64,000 nt of DNA from Egbenema bharatensis (GTDB lineage: Bacteria; Cyanobacteriota; Cyanobacteriia; Elainellales; Elainellaceae): assembly GCF_048077055.1 (NCBI RefSeq), contig NZ_CP182236.1, forward strand, positions 3,286,001 through 3,350,000. Reading direction: 5' to 3'. A model generated the notes under the pieces. The model made no database searches and was not told the DNA's origin. It saw only the letters and a program-made list of their open reading frames with translations. Both the position numbers and the translations under genes were made by a program. Of the stretch, positions 17,176 through 26,792 are shown one piece after another. Numbering within the stretch: the first letter of the stretch is position 1; every line of letters begins with the position of its first letter.

Positions 17176-18878
17176 AAATGATCTTCCTCTCTAACCAGCT
17201 CTCCGTTAATCATTTGCAATAATTGTTCCTGACTCAGCGATCGAATCAAACTGAACTCAAACGGGGGATCATCTAACGTTTCAACATAGAAGGGTTGAAG
17301 AAAAGCGCGATACTCTGAATTGTCGGCTAAATAAACTTGCAGAAACGCCAGCAGTAATGCTCTGAGATTGCTGCGAAAGACGCGCACTTCTGCTTCAATC
17401 TGCTCGATCGCCACAGAAGGGTCAACCGTCCGATTAATTAAAGTCGTCAACTCAACTGTATGAGAAGCACCCCGAACCACAATCAAATACTTCTCTGGTG
17501 CAGTGAGCCAGGTAAACGCATTTGCCTGCTCTGGAATGAGCGGAGCTGCCGGATCAAAACCACTGGACACTATCACCGTCGGGAGTTGAATCTGAGGTAA
17601 GCCCTGTTCTCCCAGAATGACGCTGTTGACTGGATTAACGGCGATAACCAAACGCACTCGCGGATCTTGTAAGCCCTGGGTCAACTGCTGTACTGCCTCA
17701 GGCTCAGTGGTTTCCAGTTCCAACGCCCGACACTGAAGCAGTAAAGCTGGATTGAGAAACTCAATGAAGGATTCTCGATCGCAGGAGCGATGCAGGTTAT
17801 CAAAATCAGCAGTTGCTCCACCCAAAACGAGAGCGGTGTATGCCCCAAAGGAATGTCCTCCAACTGCCACTTCTTTCAGGTTCAAGCGTCCCTGCCACTC
17901 CGATTGATTACGTCGCTCCAGTTCATCGAGCAAATAGGTGACATCCAGAGGGCGATCGACAAATTCACGCGCTCTAAAAAACTCATTGGCTCTTCCGGCT
18001 AATACAGCCTGTTGCAGGTCTTTGTTGCTCCCAATATGTTCAGGTAGAACAGCGGCAAAACCATGAGAGGCAGAGTGTTGAGCAATTTCAGAAAAATCTT
18101 TGCGGCTGGAGCCTAGTCCATGGGAAATGACAATCACCGGAACAGAACCAGGTGCAGCATCTGGAATTTCAGGTAAATACAAATCAGCTGGATAAGTTCG
18201 ATCGCGCTGGTCGTCTCTCAAGGTAATGGTTTGTGTAGAAACCTGAAAAGGGCCAGGCTCGCTTAAGCTGAGTACTTCAGCCGGAATCGGAATCTCGGTT
18301 TCAGAGGAGGCCCGGGCTAAGAATTGAATACCATCAATCACTTGATTGGTTTCTTCCAGGAATGTCTTCGCTGCCCGCAATCCTTCAATCAACACTTTCA
18401 GATCAACTCGCATTCCCTGGGTAGGAAACCGACGCAGCACATCAAGGATAGTAAACCCACCCGGTTCTGCCGCAGCCTGAACCAACGCAGCCCGCAGGGC
18501 ATACAGTCCATTCTGTCGTCCTCCGGTTTGAATGCCCCGGCCGATATAGCGGAGGCTGGTTTCCCCGATCGGGTCATAGAAGCTCTGGGAAACGGCAACG
18601 GGATCTAGCTCATACCTTGTATTGAGAGCCCTTTGCAGCTCTTCCTCAAGGTCAGAGTCGAGAAAGCTTAAGAAAAACCGTAGATCAGCGTTGACCGTTC
18701 CATCCTCTGCATAGGACTCTAGGGAGGAAACGGAGACAGAACGCTCAAATAATCCGTAGCTGACGTAGAGCCTTTCGGCGGCACGGGCAGGTATAGCCGT
18801 TAAGAAAACCGAAACCGTAGCGAGAATCTGAAAGCGAAACCAGGAAGGGCAACGGAGGCAACGAAATTTAACGCGCAT
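17172..18878 (-). CDS. Exported DUF1400 / alpha-beta hydrolase
   Basis: A 568-residue protein with an N-terminal signal peptide (hydrophobic FQILATVSVFLTAIPARA). The N-terminal third matches the cyanobacterial DUF1400 region (ERLYVSYGLFERSVSVSSLE, RRFPTQGMRVDL), the usual lead-in to a secreted alpha/beta hydrolase. The catalytic half contains IVISHGLGSSRKDF, the nucleophile elbow GGHSFGAYTAL and a late ASHTVEL supplying the likely catalytic His; QLPTVIVSSGFDP carries the probable acid. Family members resemble dienelactone hydrolase or chlorophyllase-type lipases/esterases. It would act in the periplasm or outside. Substrate unknown. A motif copy lies 286 bp upstream. Confidence 0.88.
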   Translation of the reverse strand: MRVKFRCLRCPSWFRFQILATVSVFLTAIPARAAERLYVSYGLFERSVSVSSLESYAEDGTVNADLRFFLSFLDSDLEEELQRALNTRYELDPVAVSQSFYDPIGETSLRYIGRGIQTGGRQNGLYALRAALVQAAAEPGGFTILDVLRRFPTQGMRVDLKVLIEGLRAAKTFLEETNQVIDGIQFLARASSETEIPIPAEVLSLSEPGPFQVSTQTITLRDDQRDRTYPADLYLPEIPDAAPGSVPVIVISHGLGSSRKDFSEIAQHSASHGFAAVLPEHIGSNKDLQQAVLAGRANEFFRAREFVDRPLDVTYLLDELERRNQSEWQGRLNLKEVAVGGHSFGAYTALVLGGATADFDNLHRSCDRESFIEFLNPALLLQCRALELETTEPEAVQQLTQGLQDPRVRLVIAVNPVNSVILGEQGLPQIQLPTVIVSSGFDPAAPLIPEQANAFTWLTAPEKYLIVVRGASHTVELTTLINRTVDPSVAIEQIEAEVRVFRSNLRALLLAFLQVYLADNSEYRAFLQPFYVETLDDPPFEFSLIRSLSQEQLLQMINGELVREEDHF

Positions 18879-18967
18879 TGGATATGTTTAAGTAATCTAT
18901 GAGTATCTTGAATCGATCGATACGAACTTGAACTGGCTTCACAAGATGTAACAAAGTGCGATCGCTG

Positions 18968-19097
18968 GGGAGCATCCCAATTTAGGCAAATTGAGCGATT
19001 CCCGTAGCGTAGGCAGCGTTTCGACTGAGCGCTCAAGCCGAAGTCTTGCCTGCCAGTCTAGCTATCCATCAAGCAAATGCAAAAGTGGGATACACCC
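18968..19097. mobile_element. MITE-like repeat R2, copy a
   Basis: About 130 bp with imperfect terminal inverted repeats: left gggagcatcccaatttaggc, right (reverse complement) gggtgtatcccacttttgca. The core carries ccgtagcgtaggcagcg and gtcttgcctgccag. It matches copy b at 44568-44685 and partial copies at 59290 and 61849. It encodes no protein. Confidence 0.65.
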
Positions 19098-19164
19098 GAT
19101 CGATCAAACAAGATCTGCAAGCTATCTATAGTCACGGGCTGATTATAAGTTAGTGCTTCAATGA

Positions 19165-19181
19165 TTGCCGTTTTTCGATAG
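19165..19181 (-). promoter_or_regulatory. CTATC-n-ACGGCAA motif, copy D
   Basis: The minus strand reads CTATCGAAAAACGGCAA. It lies between the divergent hydrolase (286 bp away) and AraC-regulator (358 bp away) genes, so it could serve either. The rest of this 661-bp gap holds repeat R2 copy a and no gene. Confidence 0.45.
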
Positions 19182-19539
19182 ATATCTTTAGCTTCTATGC
19201 GAATAATTAAGAAAACTAGTGTAATACCCTACGCAAATGCAGTGGAGCTTCATTGAAAGTTCTAACCATTTTGTTTTGAGTCGTTCTATGACTACTTTTA
19301 CTGAAGTGCATCCATAACAAACCCTTGAATTATTCTTCTTTAAGCCAACACTGTTGAGGATCGGAAGCGGTTCAGGGTATCACCAACTGCGATGGACTAC
19401 TCGGCAGTGTTGATGCTACTGAGCGCAGCAGACTGGAGGAGCCAACGTGTAGGGGCAGTTTCCCTACACCGAGATGAAAGTCTTAAACAATCTTTTATAG
19501 TTGTGAAATTTGCTATAAGTCATACAGCAGAATCAGCAG

Positions 19540-20493
19540 ATGGGCAGTGAGCAATTCTTTTCTTTAACGAGCCAAGACATTGATGAAATTCCCACAGTTT
19601 TATCTGAGTGGAAAATGGAGTGGCGGCAGCTCTCTAGAGGTTGCTTTCATGGTCAACTGAAGTTTAGCCAGTTTGAAAGCATTGCGTTATTTTATATAAG
19701 CTGGAACCAAGCTGTGCAAATTCAAGGCATTTCACCACCAGAAACAATTGCTTTTGGTATTGAAATCAGCTCGCAGGGACAAGCCATCTGGCGAGGGTTT
19801 AAGTATGGTAATCAGGACGTTTTGCTCAGTTCGAACCGAGAGATTGATCTCAAAGTTCCTGCTGGATACGAAATGTTCATCATTGCAGTAAAACGAGATC
19901 TGTTTTTAAAGTATGCCGATTTACAGCAATGCCGTTTATGTTCAGAAGATTTGCAGAAGAGCCTGGGGCGAGCCAATGCATCTGCTCTAAACGCCATCAA
20001 AGCCTACCTTCAATCGAACTTTGCGCTGCTGGAGCAAGATCTTGATAGTAAAAAAATATATCCTGATGCCCAATCCATTACACAAGATGTCGTATCGCTG
20101 CTAATTACAGTACTTCTCTCTATGGAAGATTTCTCTGCACAGCCCTCCCATTCACTGCAGCGGATGCAACTTGTCAAACAGTTGGAACAGTATATGTTGG
20201 CTCACCTTGACCAGCCTCTCACCATTGAGCAACTTTGTGCAGTTGCGGGGATCAGCGAACGATCGCTCAACAATTATTTCCACGACTTGTTGGATATGAG
20301 TCCGATCGCTTACTTCAAAGCCCTCCGCCTCAATCGCGTCCGATCTGCACTGAAACTAGCTGATCCAACGATTGATAGGGTCGCCTCTATTGCCAAACAG
20401 TTGGGCTTTCAGCACATGGGCTATTTCTCAAGGGAATACAAAGCGATGTTTGGCGAATCGCCTTCCAAAACACTGTGGCGATCGGCTTATTAA
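19540..20493 (+). CDS. AraC family transcriptional regulator
   Basis: A 317-residue regulator. Residues 1-210 form a sensory domain without a recognised ligand motif. Residues ~220-315 form a double helix-turn-helix AraC DNA-binding domain: LDQPLTIEQLCAVAGISERS as the first HTH, and RVASIAKQLGFQHMGYFSRE followed by the signature FGESPSKTL. The full-length organisation is typical of cyanobacterial AraC proteins. It is transcribed away from the DUF1400 hydrolase, and one of the four CTATC-ACGGCAA motifs lies in the shared upstream region, making this protein a natural candidate to bind it; that link is inference. chlD follows 180 bp downstream but is probably independent. Confidence 0.92.
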   Translation: MGSEQFFSLTSQDIDEIPTVLSEWKMEWRQLSRGCFHGQLKFSQFESIALFYISWNQAVQIQGISPPETIAFGIEISSQGQAIWRGFKYGNQDVLLSSNREIDLKVPAGYEMFIIAVKRDLFLKYADLQQCRLCSEDLQKSLGRANASALNAIKAYLQSNFALLEQDLDSKKIYPDAQSITQDVVSLLITVLLSMEDFSAQPSHSLQRMQLVKQLEQYMLAHLDQPLTIEQLCAVAGISERSLNNYFHDLLDMSPIAYFKALRLNRVRSALKLADPTIDRVASIAKQLGFQHMGYFSREYKAMFGESPSKTLWRSAY

Positions 20494-20673
20494 ACTCAAG
20501 CTTTGCAGAATTCTGATAGTCGTCCTGGTAGACTCTGTGCTAGAAATTAAAGCTGAAGCAATGGAACAGCTCAAATGCACGTCAGCGATAACCGTTGGAT
20601 TACTGCCTGAGGATAATCTAATGCTTACTAATGTTTAAAAAAACCATTGAACGGGCTAGTGCTGATCCTGCCT

Positions 20674-22683
20674 ATGACCGTGGCATCGGGGAAAACTTGC
20701 ACCTCCACGATTACGACCTTTCCGTTAATGGCGATCGTAGGGCAGGCTGCAATCAAACTGGCACTGTTACTGCTAGCCGTCGATCCAGGCTTGGGAGGGG
20801 TGATCATTGCTGGGCGACGGGGGACGGCAAAATCAGTTATGGCGCGCGCCCTCCATGCCCTCCTGCCGCCTATTGAAGTGATCCAGGGTTCGTGCTTTAA
20901 CTGTGACCCGGCTCACCCGGAGGATTGGGGCGATACAACTCCCCATTCCCCCCTTGCCACCCAAATCATTCCCACGCCCTTCATCCAGGTGCCAATTGGT
21001 GTGACTGAAGACCGTCTGCTCGGTTCTGTCGATGTCAACCAGTCTGTCCAACGGGGAGAAACCGTTTTCCAGCCGGGGCTGCTGGCAGAAGCCCACCGGG
21101 GAGTGCTTTACGTGGATGAAATTAACCTGCTTGATGCACACATCACCAACCTGCTGTTGACCATTCTGGCGGAAGGGTACAACCGAATTGAGCGGGAAGG
21201 CATCAGTATTCAACATCCCTGCAAGCCGCTGTTTATTGCCACCTACAATCCGGCAGAGGGCGATCTGCGGGCACACTTGATGGATCGATTTGCCATGGTG
21301 CTCAGTGCAGATGAGACGATGACAGTTTCAGATCGGGTTGAAGCCGTGAACCGGGCCATCCGCTATATGGAATCTCCCAAGGATTTTCTGAGTCAGTATG
21401 TGGATGAGATTGAAAGCCTCCAAACCCAGATCGTACTGGCGCGGGAAGGGTTGAAGCAGGTGCGGATCACGACCGAGCAAATTACCTATCTGGTGAACGA
21501 AGCCATTCGCGGACAGGTGGAAGGGCATCGGGCTGAATTGTTTGCCGCCCGGATCGCTAAAGCCCATGCAGCTTTGAATGGACGATTAGCCGTGAACGCC
21601 GAGGATCTGCGCTGTGGTGTGGAGTTGGCGATCGTGCCTCGGGCGATCGTGCCGGACATTCCCCCCGAACAGCCATCGCCACCACCGCCCAGCCCGGAAC
21701 TGCCCCCCGAAGCACCACCTCCCGATCGCGTTGAACCACCGGAATCCCCAGAACCACCGGAACTAGAATTGGCTGAGATTCCAGACGAGTTTATCTTTGC
21801 CCCAGAAGGGGTCATTCTCGATCCGTCTGTTCTGTCCTTTACGCACCTGGCCCACCGTCGGCACGGTAAGGCAGGAGGACGCGGGGTGATCTTCTCTCAG
21901 GATCGGGGACGTTACGTCAAACCCATGTTCCCAAAAGGTGTGGTGAAGCGGGTGGCGGTGGATGCTACCCTTCGGGCGGCGGCCCCTTACCAAAAGGCCC
22001 GTCGTCAACGGCAGCCCGGTCGGCGTGTGATTATTGAGGAGAGTGACATCCGCATCAAACGACTGGCTCGTAAAGCCGGAGCCTTGATCATTTTCGTGGT
22101 GGATGCCTCTGGATCAATGGCCCTGAATCGCATGCAGTCTGCCAAAGGGGCCGTTCTGCAACTATTGGCAGAAGCGTACCGCAGCCGTGACCAGATTGCC
22201 CTGATTGTGTTTCATGGTGAACAGGCAGAAGTCTTGCTACCTCCCACGCGATCGATTACGGCTGCTCGTCGTCGCCTGAATCGCCTGCCCTGTGGAGGCG
22301 GTTCTCCCTTATCCCACGCCCTGGCACAAGCGGTACGCATGGGACAAAATGCCAGACAATCCAAGGATATTGGGCAAGTGGTGATTGCCTTGATTACCGA
22401 TGGTAGAGCCAACATTTCCCTATCGCGCTCCCTGGGGCAACCGCTGTTGGGCACCGAGAAACCCGACATCAAAGAAGAACTCCTGAAGATTGCAACTGCC
22501 ATTCGCACCCTGGGGATGCAACTCCTGGTGATTGATACCGAAAATAAGTTTATTTCCTCTGGTTTAGCCAGGGATCTTGCCCAATACGCCGCCGGTAAAT
22601 ACTATTACCTGCCTAAGGCAACGGATCGGGCGATCGCAACGATGTCCCAAAGTGCTCTACATACCGTTGTATCAGGGAAATAA
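20674..22683 (+). CDS. chlD: Magnesium chelatase subunit D
   Basis: The 669-residue D subunit of the ChlD-ChlH-ChlI complex, which inserts Mg2+ into protoporphyrin IX with ATP at the first committed step of chlorophyll synthesis. An AAA+ domain (residues ~15-330: AIVGQAAIKLAL, GRRGTAKSVMARALHALLP, VLYVDEINLLD) is followed by a proline/acidic linker (repeated PPP, PEPPE) and a C-terminal von Willebrand A domain with MIDAS start VVDASGSMALNRM near residue 479 and LITDGRANIS. The ATG at 20674 is chosen over a TTG at 20647 because the family usually begins shortly before TTFPLxAIVGQ. The ATPase motif is partly degenerate, as expected for D rather than I subunits. Confidence 0.95.
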   Translation: MTVASGKTCTSTITTFPLMAIVGQAAIKLALLLLAVDPGLGGVIIAGRRGTAKSVMARALHALLPPIEVIQGSCFNCDPAHPEDWGDTTPHSPLATQIIPTPFIQVPIGVTEDRLLGSVDVNQSVQRGETVFQPGLLAEAHRGVLYVDEINLLDAHITNLLLTILAEGYNRIEREGISIQHPCKPLFIATYNPAEGDLRAHLMDRFAMVLSADETMTVSDRVEAVNRAIRYMESPKDFLSQYVDEIESLQTQIVLAREGLKQVRITTEQITYLVNEAIRGQVEGHRAELFAARIAKAHAALNGRLAVNAEDLRCGVELAIVPRAIVPDIPPEQPSPPPPSPELPPEAPPPDRVEPPESPEPPELELAEIPDEFIFAPEGVILDPSVLSFTHLAHRRHGKAGGRGVIFSQDRGRYVKPMFPKGVVKRVAVDATLRAAAPYQKARRQRQPGRRVIIEESDIRIKRLARKAGALIIFVVDASGSMALNRMQSAKGAVLQLLAEAYRSRDQIALIVFHGEQAEVLLPPTRSITAARRRLNRLPCGGGSPLSHALAQAVRMGQNARQSKDIGQVVIALITDGRANISLSRSLGQPLLGTEKPDIKEELLKIATAIRTLGMQLLVIDTENKFISSGLARDLAQYAAGKYYYLPKATDRAIATMSQSALHTVVSGK

Positions 22684-22727
22684 AAGCTGCGGCTCACTCC
22701 AAAATCACCTGGATGTCGCTGGATTGA

Positions 22728-23774
22728 TCAAGCAAGGATTCCCTCCTGAATGGCAGTGGTCACTTGCCCTGGATTGAGCGATCGCCCAATGAACACTAAA
22801 CGAGTTTGGCGGGGTTCATCTGGCTGCCAGGGGCGATCGTAAAACGTATCAAACCGATTGCCAACGCCTTGAACGACTAACCGCATCCCTTTATTGGGCA
22901 CCGCTACAAAGCCCTTAATCCGATAAATTTCATGCTGCTGTACCAGAGATTGCAAGCGATTGACCAACTCTGTCGAATCAAATGGCTGGTCGAGTACCAC
23001 ATGAACTGAAGTGATGTCTTCATCATGCTCATGATCCTCTTCCGTATCATGATGGCTGGAGCGGGAGTCGAGGTTATCTTCAACGGCTGCATTGAACCCC
23101 AGTAAAAGCTCGGAGCTAATTTCTCCTTGTTTACAGGGCACAACCTTTACCCCGTCTGGAAGTTCTTTTTGTAACCACTGCTGGATTCGGTGTTGAGTTT
23201 GCGAATCAACCCGATCGACTTTAGTAAGTAGCACCATATCGGCACAGGCCAACTGATCTTCAAACAGTTCTTCAATCGGAGTCTCATGCTCCAGGCTATC
23301 ATCGGCTTGCCGTTGGGCTTCCAGGGCATCCAAATCACCCACAAATTGACCACTGGACAGGGCTTCGCAATCCACAACGGTCACAACGCCATCGACGGTT
23401 GCCCCGGTGCGAATTTCCGGCCAGCGGAAGGCCTGTACTAGAGGCTTGGGTAGGGCTAAACCCGAGGTTTCGATCAGGATGCAGTCGAGGCGATCGCGTC
23501 TTTTTAATAACTCCTGCATTGTCGGCAAAAACTCTTCCTGTACGGTGCAACACAAACAGCCATTGGCCAGTTCCAGGATGTTCGTATCGGGATCTTCATC
23601 GTCATCACAAACTTGACAGGATTTCAACAACTCAGCATCAATGCCCACTTCGCCAAACTCATTCACCAACACAGCAATGCGGCGACCCTGATTGTTCTGC
23701 AATAAATGACGCACGAGGGTGGTTTTTCCGGCTCCTAAAAAGCCTGTAACGACGGTGACTGGAATTTTGTGCAT
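22728..23774 (-). CDS. cobW: CobW-type GTP-dependent metallochaperone
   Basis: A 348-residue G3E-family GTPase. The P-loop GFLGAGKTTLVRHLL is at residue ~11, followed by the metal-binding CxCC motif (ANGCLCCTVQEE), the ETSGLALPKPL switch region and TKVDRVD for guanine recognition. A His/Asp/Glu-rich stretch (SSHHDTEEDHEHDED) near residue 240 probably binds metal. The C-terminal domain has the usual IYRIKGFVAVPNKG. CobW proteins deliver metal, likely Co2+ in cobalamin-linked clusters, to target enzymes. It is the last gene of the minus-strand run that begins with a cobalamin riboswitch and is preceded by DUF1636 with 20 bp between them, a frequent pairing. Confidence 0.93.
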   Translation of the reverse strand: MHKIPVTVVTGFLGAGKTTLVRHLLQNNQGRRIAVLVNEFGEVGIDAELLKSCQVCDDDEDPDTNILELANGCLCCTVQEEFLPTMQELLKRRDRLDCILIETSGLALPKPLVQAFRWPEIRTGATVDGVVTVVDCEALSSGQFVGDLDALEAQRQADDSLEHETPIEELFEDQLACADMVLLTKVDRVDSQTQHRIQQWLQKELPDGVKVVPCKQGEISSELLLGFNAAVEDNLDSRSSHHDTEEDHEHDEDITSVHVVLDQPFDSTELVNRLQSLVQQHEIYRIKGFVAVPNKGMRLVVQGVGNRFDTFYDRPWQPDEPRQTRLVFIGRSLNPGQVTTAIQEGILA

Positions 23775-23794
23775 GAGTAAACTCCTGAATGGTT

Positions 23795-24175
23795 TTAAGG
23801 ATGGGTCGGCAAGGGTGGTAGAACAGCATGAATGTTCTGCTTGACGGTTGCAGGGCGGTCTTTGTAGGGAACTCGGCCATCTAAAGCAGCGGTGTATTGA
23901 CGGCTAAATTCCAGCAGATCTGATACTGAATCCGTGGGAGAAAGTTGACTCAAGATAAACGTAAGTTTGTTGGGAGCCATAAATGCTGCTGCACAGGCAT
24001 GACTACACGCTCCCATACACCGAACAGGTTGGAGATTAATGGTTGCTTGATCAGACTGGGCCAGTTCGTCGCTCAATCGGTCAAAGAGCATCTGACCCGG
24101 AATAAAATCAATTTTATTCAATTGTGTTTCTGAAAACCGACAGAGGATGCAAACAAACAAAGTATCTTCAGACAT
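23795..24175 (-). CDS. DUF1636 putative metal-binding protein
   Basis: A 126-residue protein of the DUF1636 family. It has an N-terminal Cys pair in LFVCILCRFSE and a second cluster PVRCMGACSHACAAAF, resembling thioredoxin-like ferredoxin or metal sites. DUF1636 genes commonly accompany cobW and cobalt/cobalamin genes, and here cobW starts 20 bp downstream. It probably helps bind or sense a metal in the cytoplasm; the precise role is unknown. It ends with a proline-rich tail (HAVLPPLPTHP). Confidence 0.85.
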   Translation of the reverse strand: MSEDTLFVCILCRFSETQLNKIDFIPGQMLFDRLSDELAQSDQATINLQPVRCMGACSHACAAAFMAPNKLTFILSQLSPTDSVSDLLEFSRQYTAALDGRVPYKDRPATVKQNIHAVLPPLPTHP

Positions 24176-24229
24176 AACCGTTGGATAAAAAATTCAGGTC
24201 AGTCAGTATTGCAAGAACTGTACCGATCG

Positions 24230-25537
24230 CTAAACAGAAAATGACATTGGTACATGCAATTGCCATTGCTTACCTTTGTAAAAGAGAAGTTGATAAACGT
24301 GTAAACCACCATAGCGAAATGATGCTTCAAACGATTGCAGATAGAGATACCACATGCGGAAAAATCGTTCATCGTAGCGGGGATCAAGGGCGGTGATCGT
24401 TGTCCAATTGGTTGTAAAATTCTCCGCCCATCGTTTCATCGTTTCAGCATAGTGCGGTTTCAAATTTTCGCAATGTGCGACTGAGAGTTTGGCTGCCCAT
24501 AGTTCTTGAGTCAACTCATGCAGTTGCGGTGCATAACCACCTGGAAAAATATATTTATCCACCCAGGCTCCATTGCGTTCATTACTTTGAGTGGCGATCG
24601 TGTGCAGTAATCCAATGCCATTGGGTGTTAGCAGTTGGAAGGACTTTTGCATGAACGTGGCAAAACTCCCTTTACCCACATGCTCAAACATACCAATACT
24701 GACAAACTTATCGTATTGTCCCTGCACCTCTCGGTAATCAGCAATGACGATCTTGAGCCGATCGCTCAATCCTTTTTGCTCAATCCGTTCGCGCGCCAGC
24801 GTGGCCTGTGGCTCACTCAGCGTTATTCCAGTTCCAGAAATGCCGTAATGTTCGGCGGCATAGATCAACATTCCGCCCCAACCACAACCGATATCAATCA
24901 GCGATTCTCCGGGTTGGAGTGCCAGTTTGCGACAGATCAACTCATACTTCTGACGCTGCATTTGTTCCAAAGAGTCGGTTTCCTGAAGCTGATAGCCACA
25001 GGAATAGGTCAGCGTCGGATCCAAAAACTGCTGGTAAAAATCATTGCCCAAGTCATAGTGATGCTGAACATTCTTGCGACTGTTTTGAATCAGAATGGGT
25101 ACGGTTCGCAACCGTTGTGCGATGATTTTGAGTGCCAGGGCAAGGGTGACTCGATCCCGCGCTTTTGCATAAACATTACTACGATAAAATAGCCCAATCA
25201 GTTCAACTAAATTATTATTCTCTTCATCCCACCAACCATCCATATAGGCTTCACAAAAGCCCAGCGTACCGAACGCTAAAAGGCGATCGCAGGTACCAGA
25301 ATTGTGAATGATCAGATGCAGGGGCAGATCAGAACCCACCTGACCAAAGTGGAATACTTTGCCTTGCGGATTTGTAACCGTTAGATCACCAACTTCAATC
25401 AGGCTAAAAAGCTGATAAAGATAGCGTTCTCCATCGGGTAGTTCATGGATACAATCTGCCAGGTCAACGGTATGCCTATCACCCAACGCTGGGTGATCCG
25501 GTTGAAGGGAGTCTGGTTGAGATCGGTTAATCACCAT
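24230..25537 (-). CDS. Cyclopropane-fatty-acyl-phospholipid synthase family methyltransferase
   Basis: A 435-residue SAM-dependent enzyme of the Cfa/CmaA family, which methylenates or methylates double bonds of membrane-lipid acyl chains. Diagnostic sequences are NVQHHYDLGNDFYQQFLDPT, YSCGYQLQETDSLEQMQRQK, the SAM site SLIDIGCGWGGMLIYAAEHY, GTGITLSEPQ, VSIGMFEHVGKG and the late WYLYLQSFEASFR. The ATG at 25537 has AGAGGA upstream and overlaps the desaturase stop by 11 bases; the longer reading from 25555 is less likely. Coupling to a desaturase makes biochemical sense, since the desaturase creates the double bond this enzyme modifies. Confidence 0.9.
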   Translation of the reverse strand: MVINRSQPDSLQPDHPALGDRHTVDLADCIHELPDGERYLYQLFSLIEVGDLTVTNPQGKVFHFGQVGSDLPLHLIIHNSGTCDRLLAFGTLGFCEAYMDGWWDEENNNLVELIGLFYRSNVYAKARDRVTLALALKIIAQRLRTVPILIQNSRKNVQHHYDLGNDFYQQFLDPTLTYSCGYQLQETDSLEQMQRQKYELICRKLALQPGESLIDIGCGWGGMLIYAAEHYGISGTGITLSEPQATLARERIEQKGLSDRLKIVIADYREVQGQYDKFVSIGMFEHVGKGSFATFMQKSFQLLTPNGIGLLHTIATQSNERNGAWVDKYIFPGGYAPQLHELTQELWAAKLSVAHCENLKPHYAETMKRWAENFTTNWTTITALDPRYDERFFRMWYLYLQSFEASFRYGGLHVYQLLFYKGKQWQLHVPMSFSV

Positions 25538-26372
25538 CTGCTGATTCCTCTGCATCCAATGTTAAATGTGCGGTTTTGACATTCGTGGCTAGTTTCAACT
25601 TCTCCAGTAATCGAATTGTCACCCAGATCAGATCAATTTCCCACCACCGCCAGCCAAACCGGGCTGAGGATTGACAGCCATGATGATTGTTGTGCCAGCC
25701 CTCGCCAAAGGTGAGCAATGCCACCCACCAGCAATTTGTAGAGCGATCGCCCACCTCAACATTACGATAGCCAAACTTGTGACAGGCACTATTGACAAAA
25801 CAAGTGCTGTGAAAGCCCACAAATAAGCGAACGAAAATACCCCAGATCACAAAGGGCATTCCCCCCAACCCGTAGAGGAAGACCGCTAAGGCAATTTGCA
25901 GGGCAATGTAATGGTTGTGACAAAACTGATAGAACGGATCATCGGCAATATCTTTAGTGAAGCGGCGCAGTTCGCTACGCATCGGAACTTCATGCATCAG
26001 CCAACTGATGTGACTCCACCAGAAGCCCTGGGTAGAATCATGGGGATCGCCAGAGCGATCGGCATACAGGTGGTGCATCCGGTGATAGCCCACCCAGCCT
26101 TTAACCCCACCTTGACCGGCCAACGTGCCACAGAGAATCAGGAAATATTCCAGCCCTTTTGGAACTTTGAAACTGCGATGACTGGCCAGGCGATGAAAGC
26201 CGAGGGAAATACCCAGGCCGATCGTCAGCCAGTAGAGAAACAAGGCCACTCCAACGGCTGCCCAACTGAAATTAGCCGGAAAAACGGCAAATAATGCTCC
26301 CAAATGTAGTAGAACGGTGAATGTAATCACATTCCAGCGAGGACGAGGGAAGGTCGAATCAAGGTTAATCAA
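25527..26372 (-). CDS. desC: Acyl-lipid/acyl-CoA delta-9-type desaturase
   Basis: A 281-residue membrane di-iron desaturase with the three histidine boxes of the delta-9 class: HRLASH near residue 60, HRMHH near 97 and HNNHH near 230, plus four hydrophobic segments. It introduces the first double bond into saturated acyl chains. The start is a TTG at 26372 with AGGAGAG in good position. Its end overlaps the cyclopropane-synthase-like gene, so the two are translationally coupled. Unlike many cyanobacterial desC genes it sits in a run headed by a cobalamin riboswitch, 1.3 kb upstream; whether it responds to that switch is open. Confidence 0.92.
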   Translation of the reverse strand: MINLDSTFPRPRWNVITFTVLLHLGALFAVFPANFSWAAVGVALFLYWLTIGLGISLGFHRLASHRSFKVPKGLEYFLILCGTLAGQGGVKGWVGYHRMHHLYADRSGDPHDSTQGFWWSHISWLMHEVPMRSELRRFTKDIADDPFYQFCHNHYIALQIALAVFLYGLGGMPFVIWGIFVRLFVGFHSTCFVNSACHKFGYRNVEVGDRSTNCWWVALLTFGEGWHNNHHGCQSSARFGWRWWEIDLIWVTIRLLEKLKLATNVKTAHLTLDAEESADGD

Positions 26373-26414
26373 GCAGTCTCTCCTGATTGGGAATAGGTTT
26401 GATGAGTAGGGTGT

Positions 26415-26792
26415 CTATCTGTAAGATCTATAAGATCTATCTCTAAGATCTATCTGTAAGACCAGTAGAAGGACGATCGCTCCTAAGAAAATGTTCATCC
26501 TGTGAACACTTGAAATGATGTAATACCAAATTGAGGAAGTGAATTGGTTTGAGAGACAACTTGATGTTTCACAAATGGATAAACGGATGGGGGAATTTTT
26601 CCAGCGCGATGCAGATGATACTTGAGCATAATGGGTTTCAAGGCAGTAACCGATCGCCGGAGAATGAGTGCTACAAATGAGTACACCACGTTCTCCACTC
26701 AGGTATCCTGCCCAGGCATTGTAGCCGATTGCCAACCAATTCGTAGCAATAAATTCCTGCTGCCAGTCCATTGGTTCAGCAGATTCACTCAT
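26415..26792 (-). CDS. Truncated paralogue of the upstream small protein
   Basis: The ATG at 26792 overlaps the preceding stop codon (ATGA), indicating translational coupling. The first ~35 residues (DWQQEFIATNWLAIGYNAWA then GYLSGERGVLIC) clearly resemble the neighbouring protein (WQNQFIRENLLPLGHAAWQG then FITQGRGMVVC), so the pair arose by tandem duplication. After that the similarity ends and the sequence becomes rich in Ser, Cys and Trp, finishing in a run of short direct repeats (26415-26463, unit ctatctgtaagat). A different frame (26495-26698) has a more ordinary composition there, so a frameshift or repeat-driven 3' end replacement is likely. Function unknown. Confidence 0.5.
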   Translation of the reverse strand: MSESAEPMDWQQEFIATNWLAIGYNAWAGYLSGERGVLICSTHSPAIGYCLETHYAQVSSASRWKNSPIRLSICETSSCLSNQFTSSIWYYIISSVHRMNIFLGAIVLLLVLQIDLRDRSYRSYR

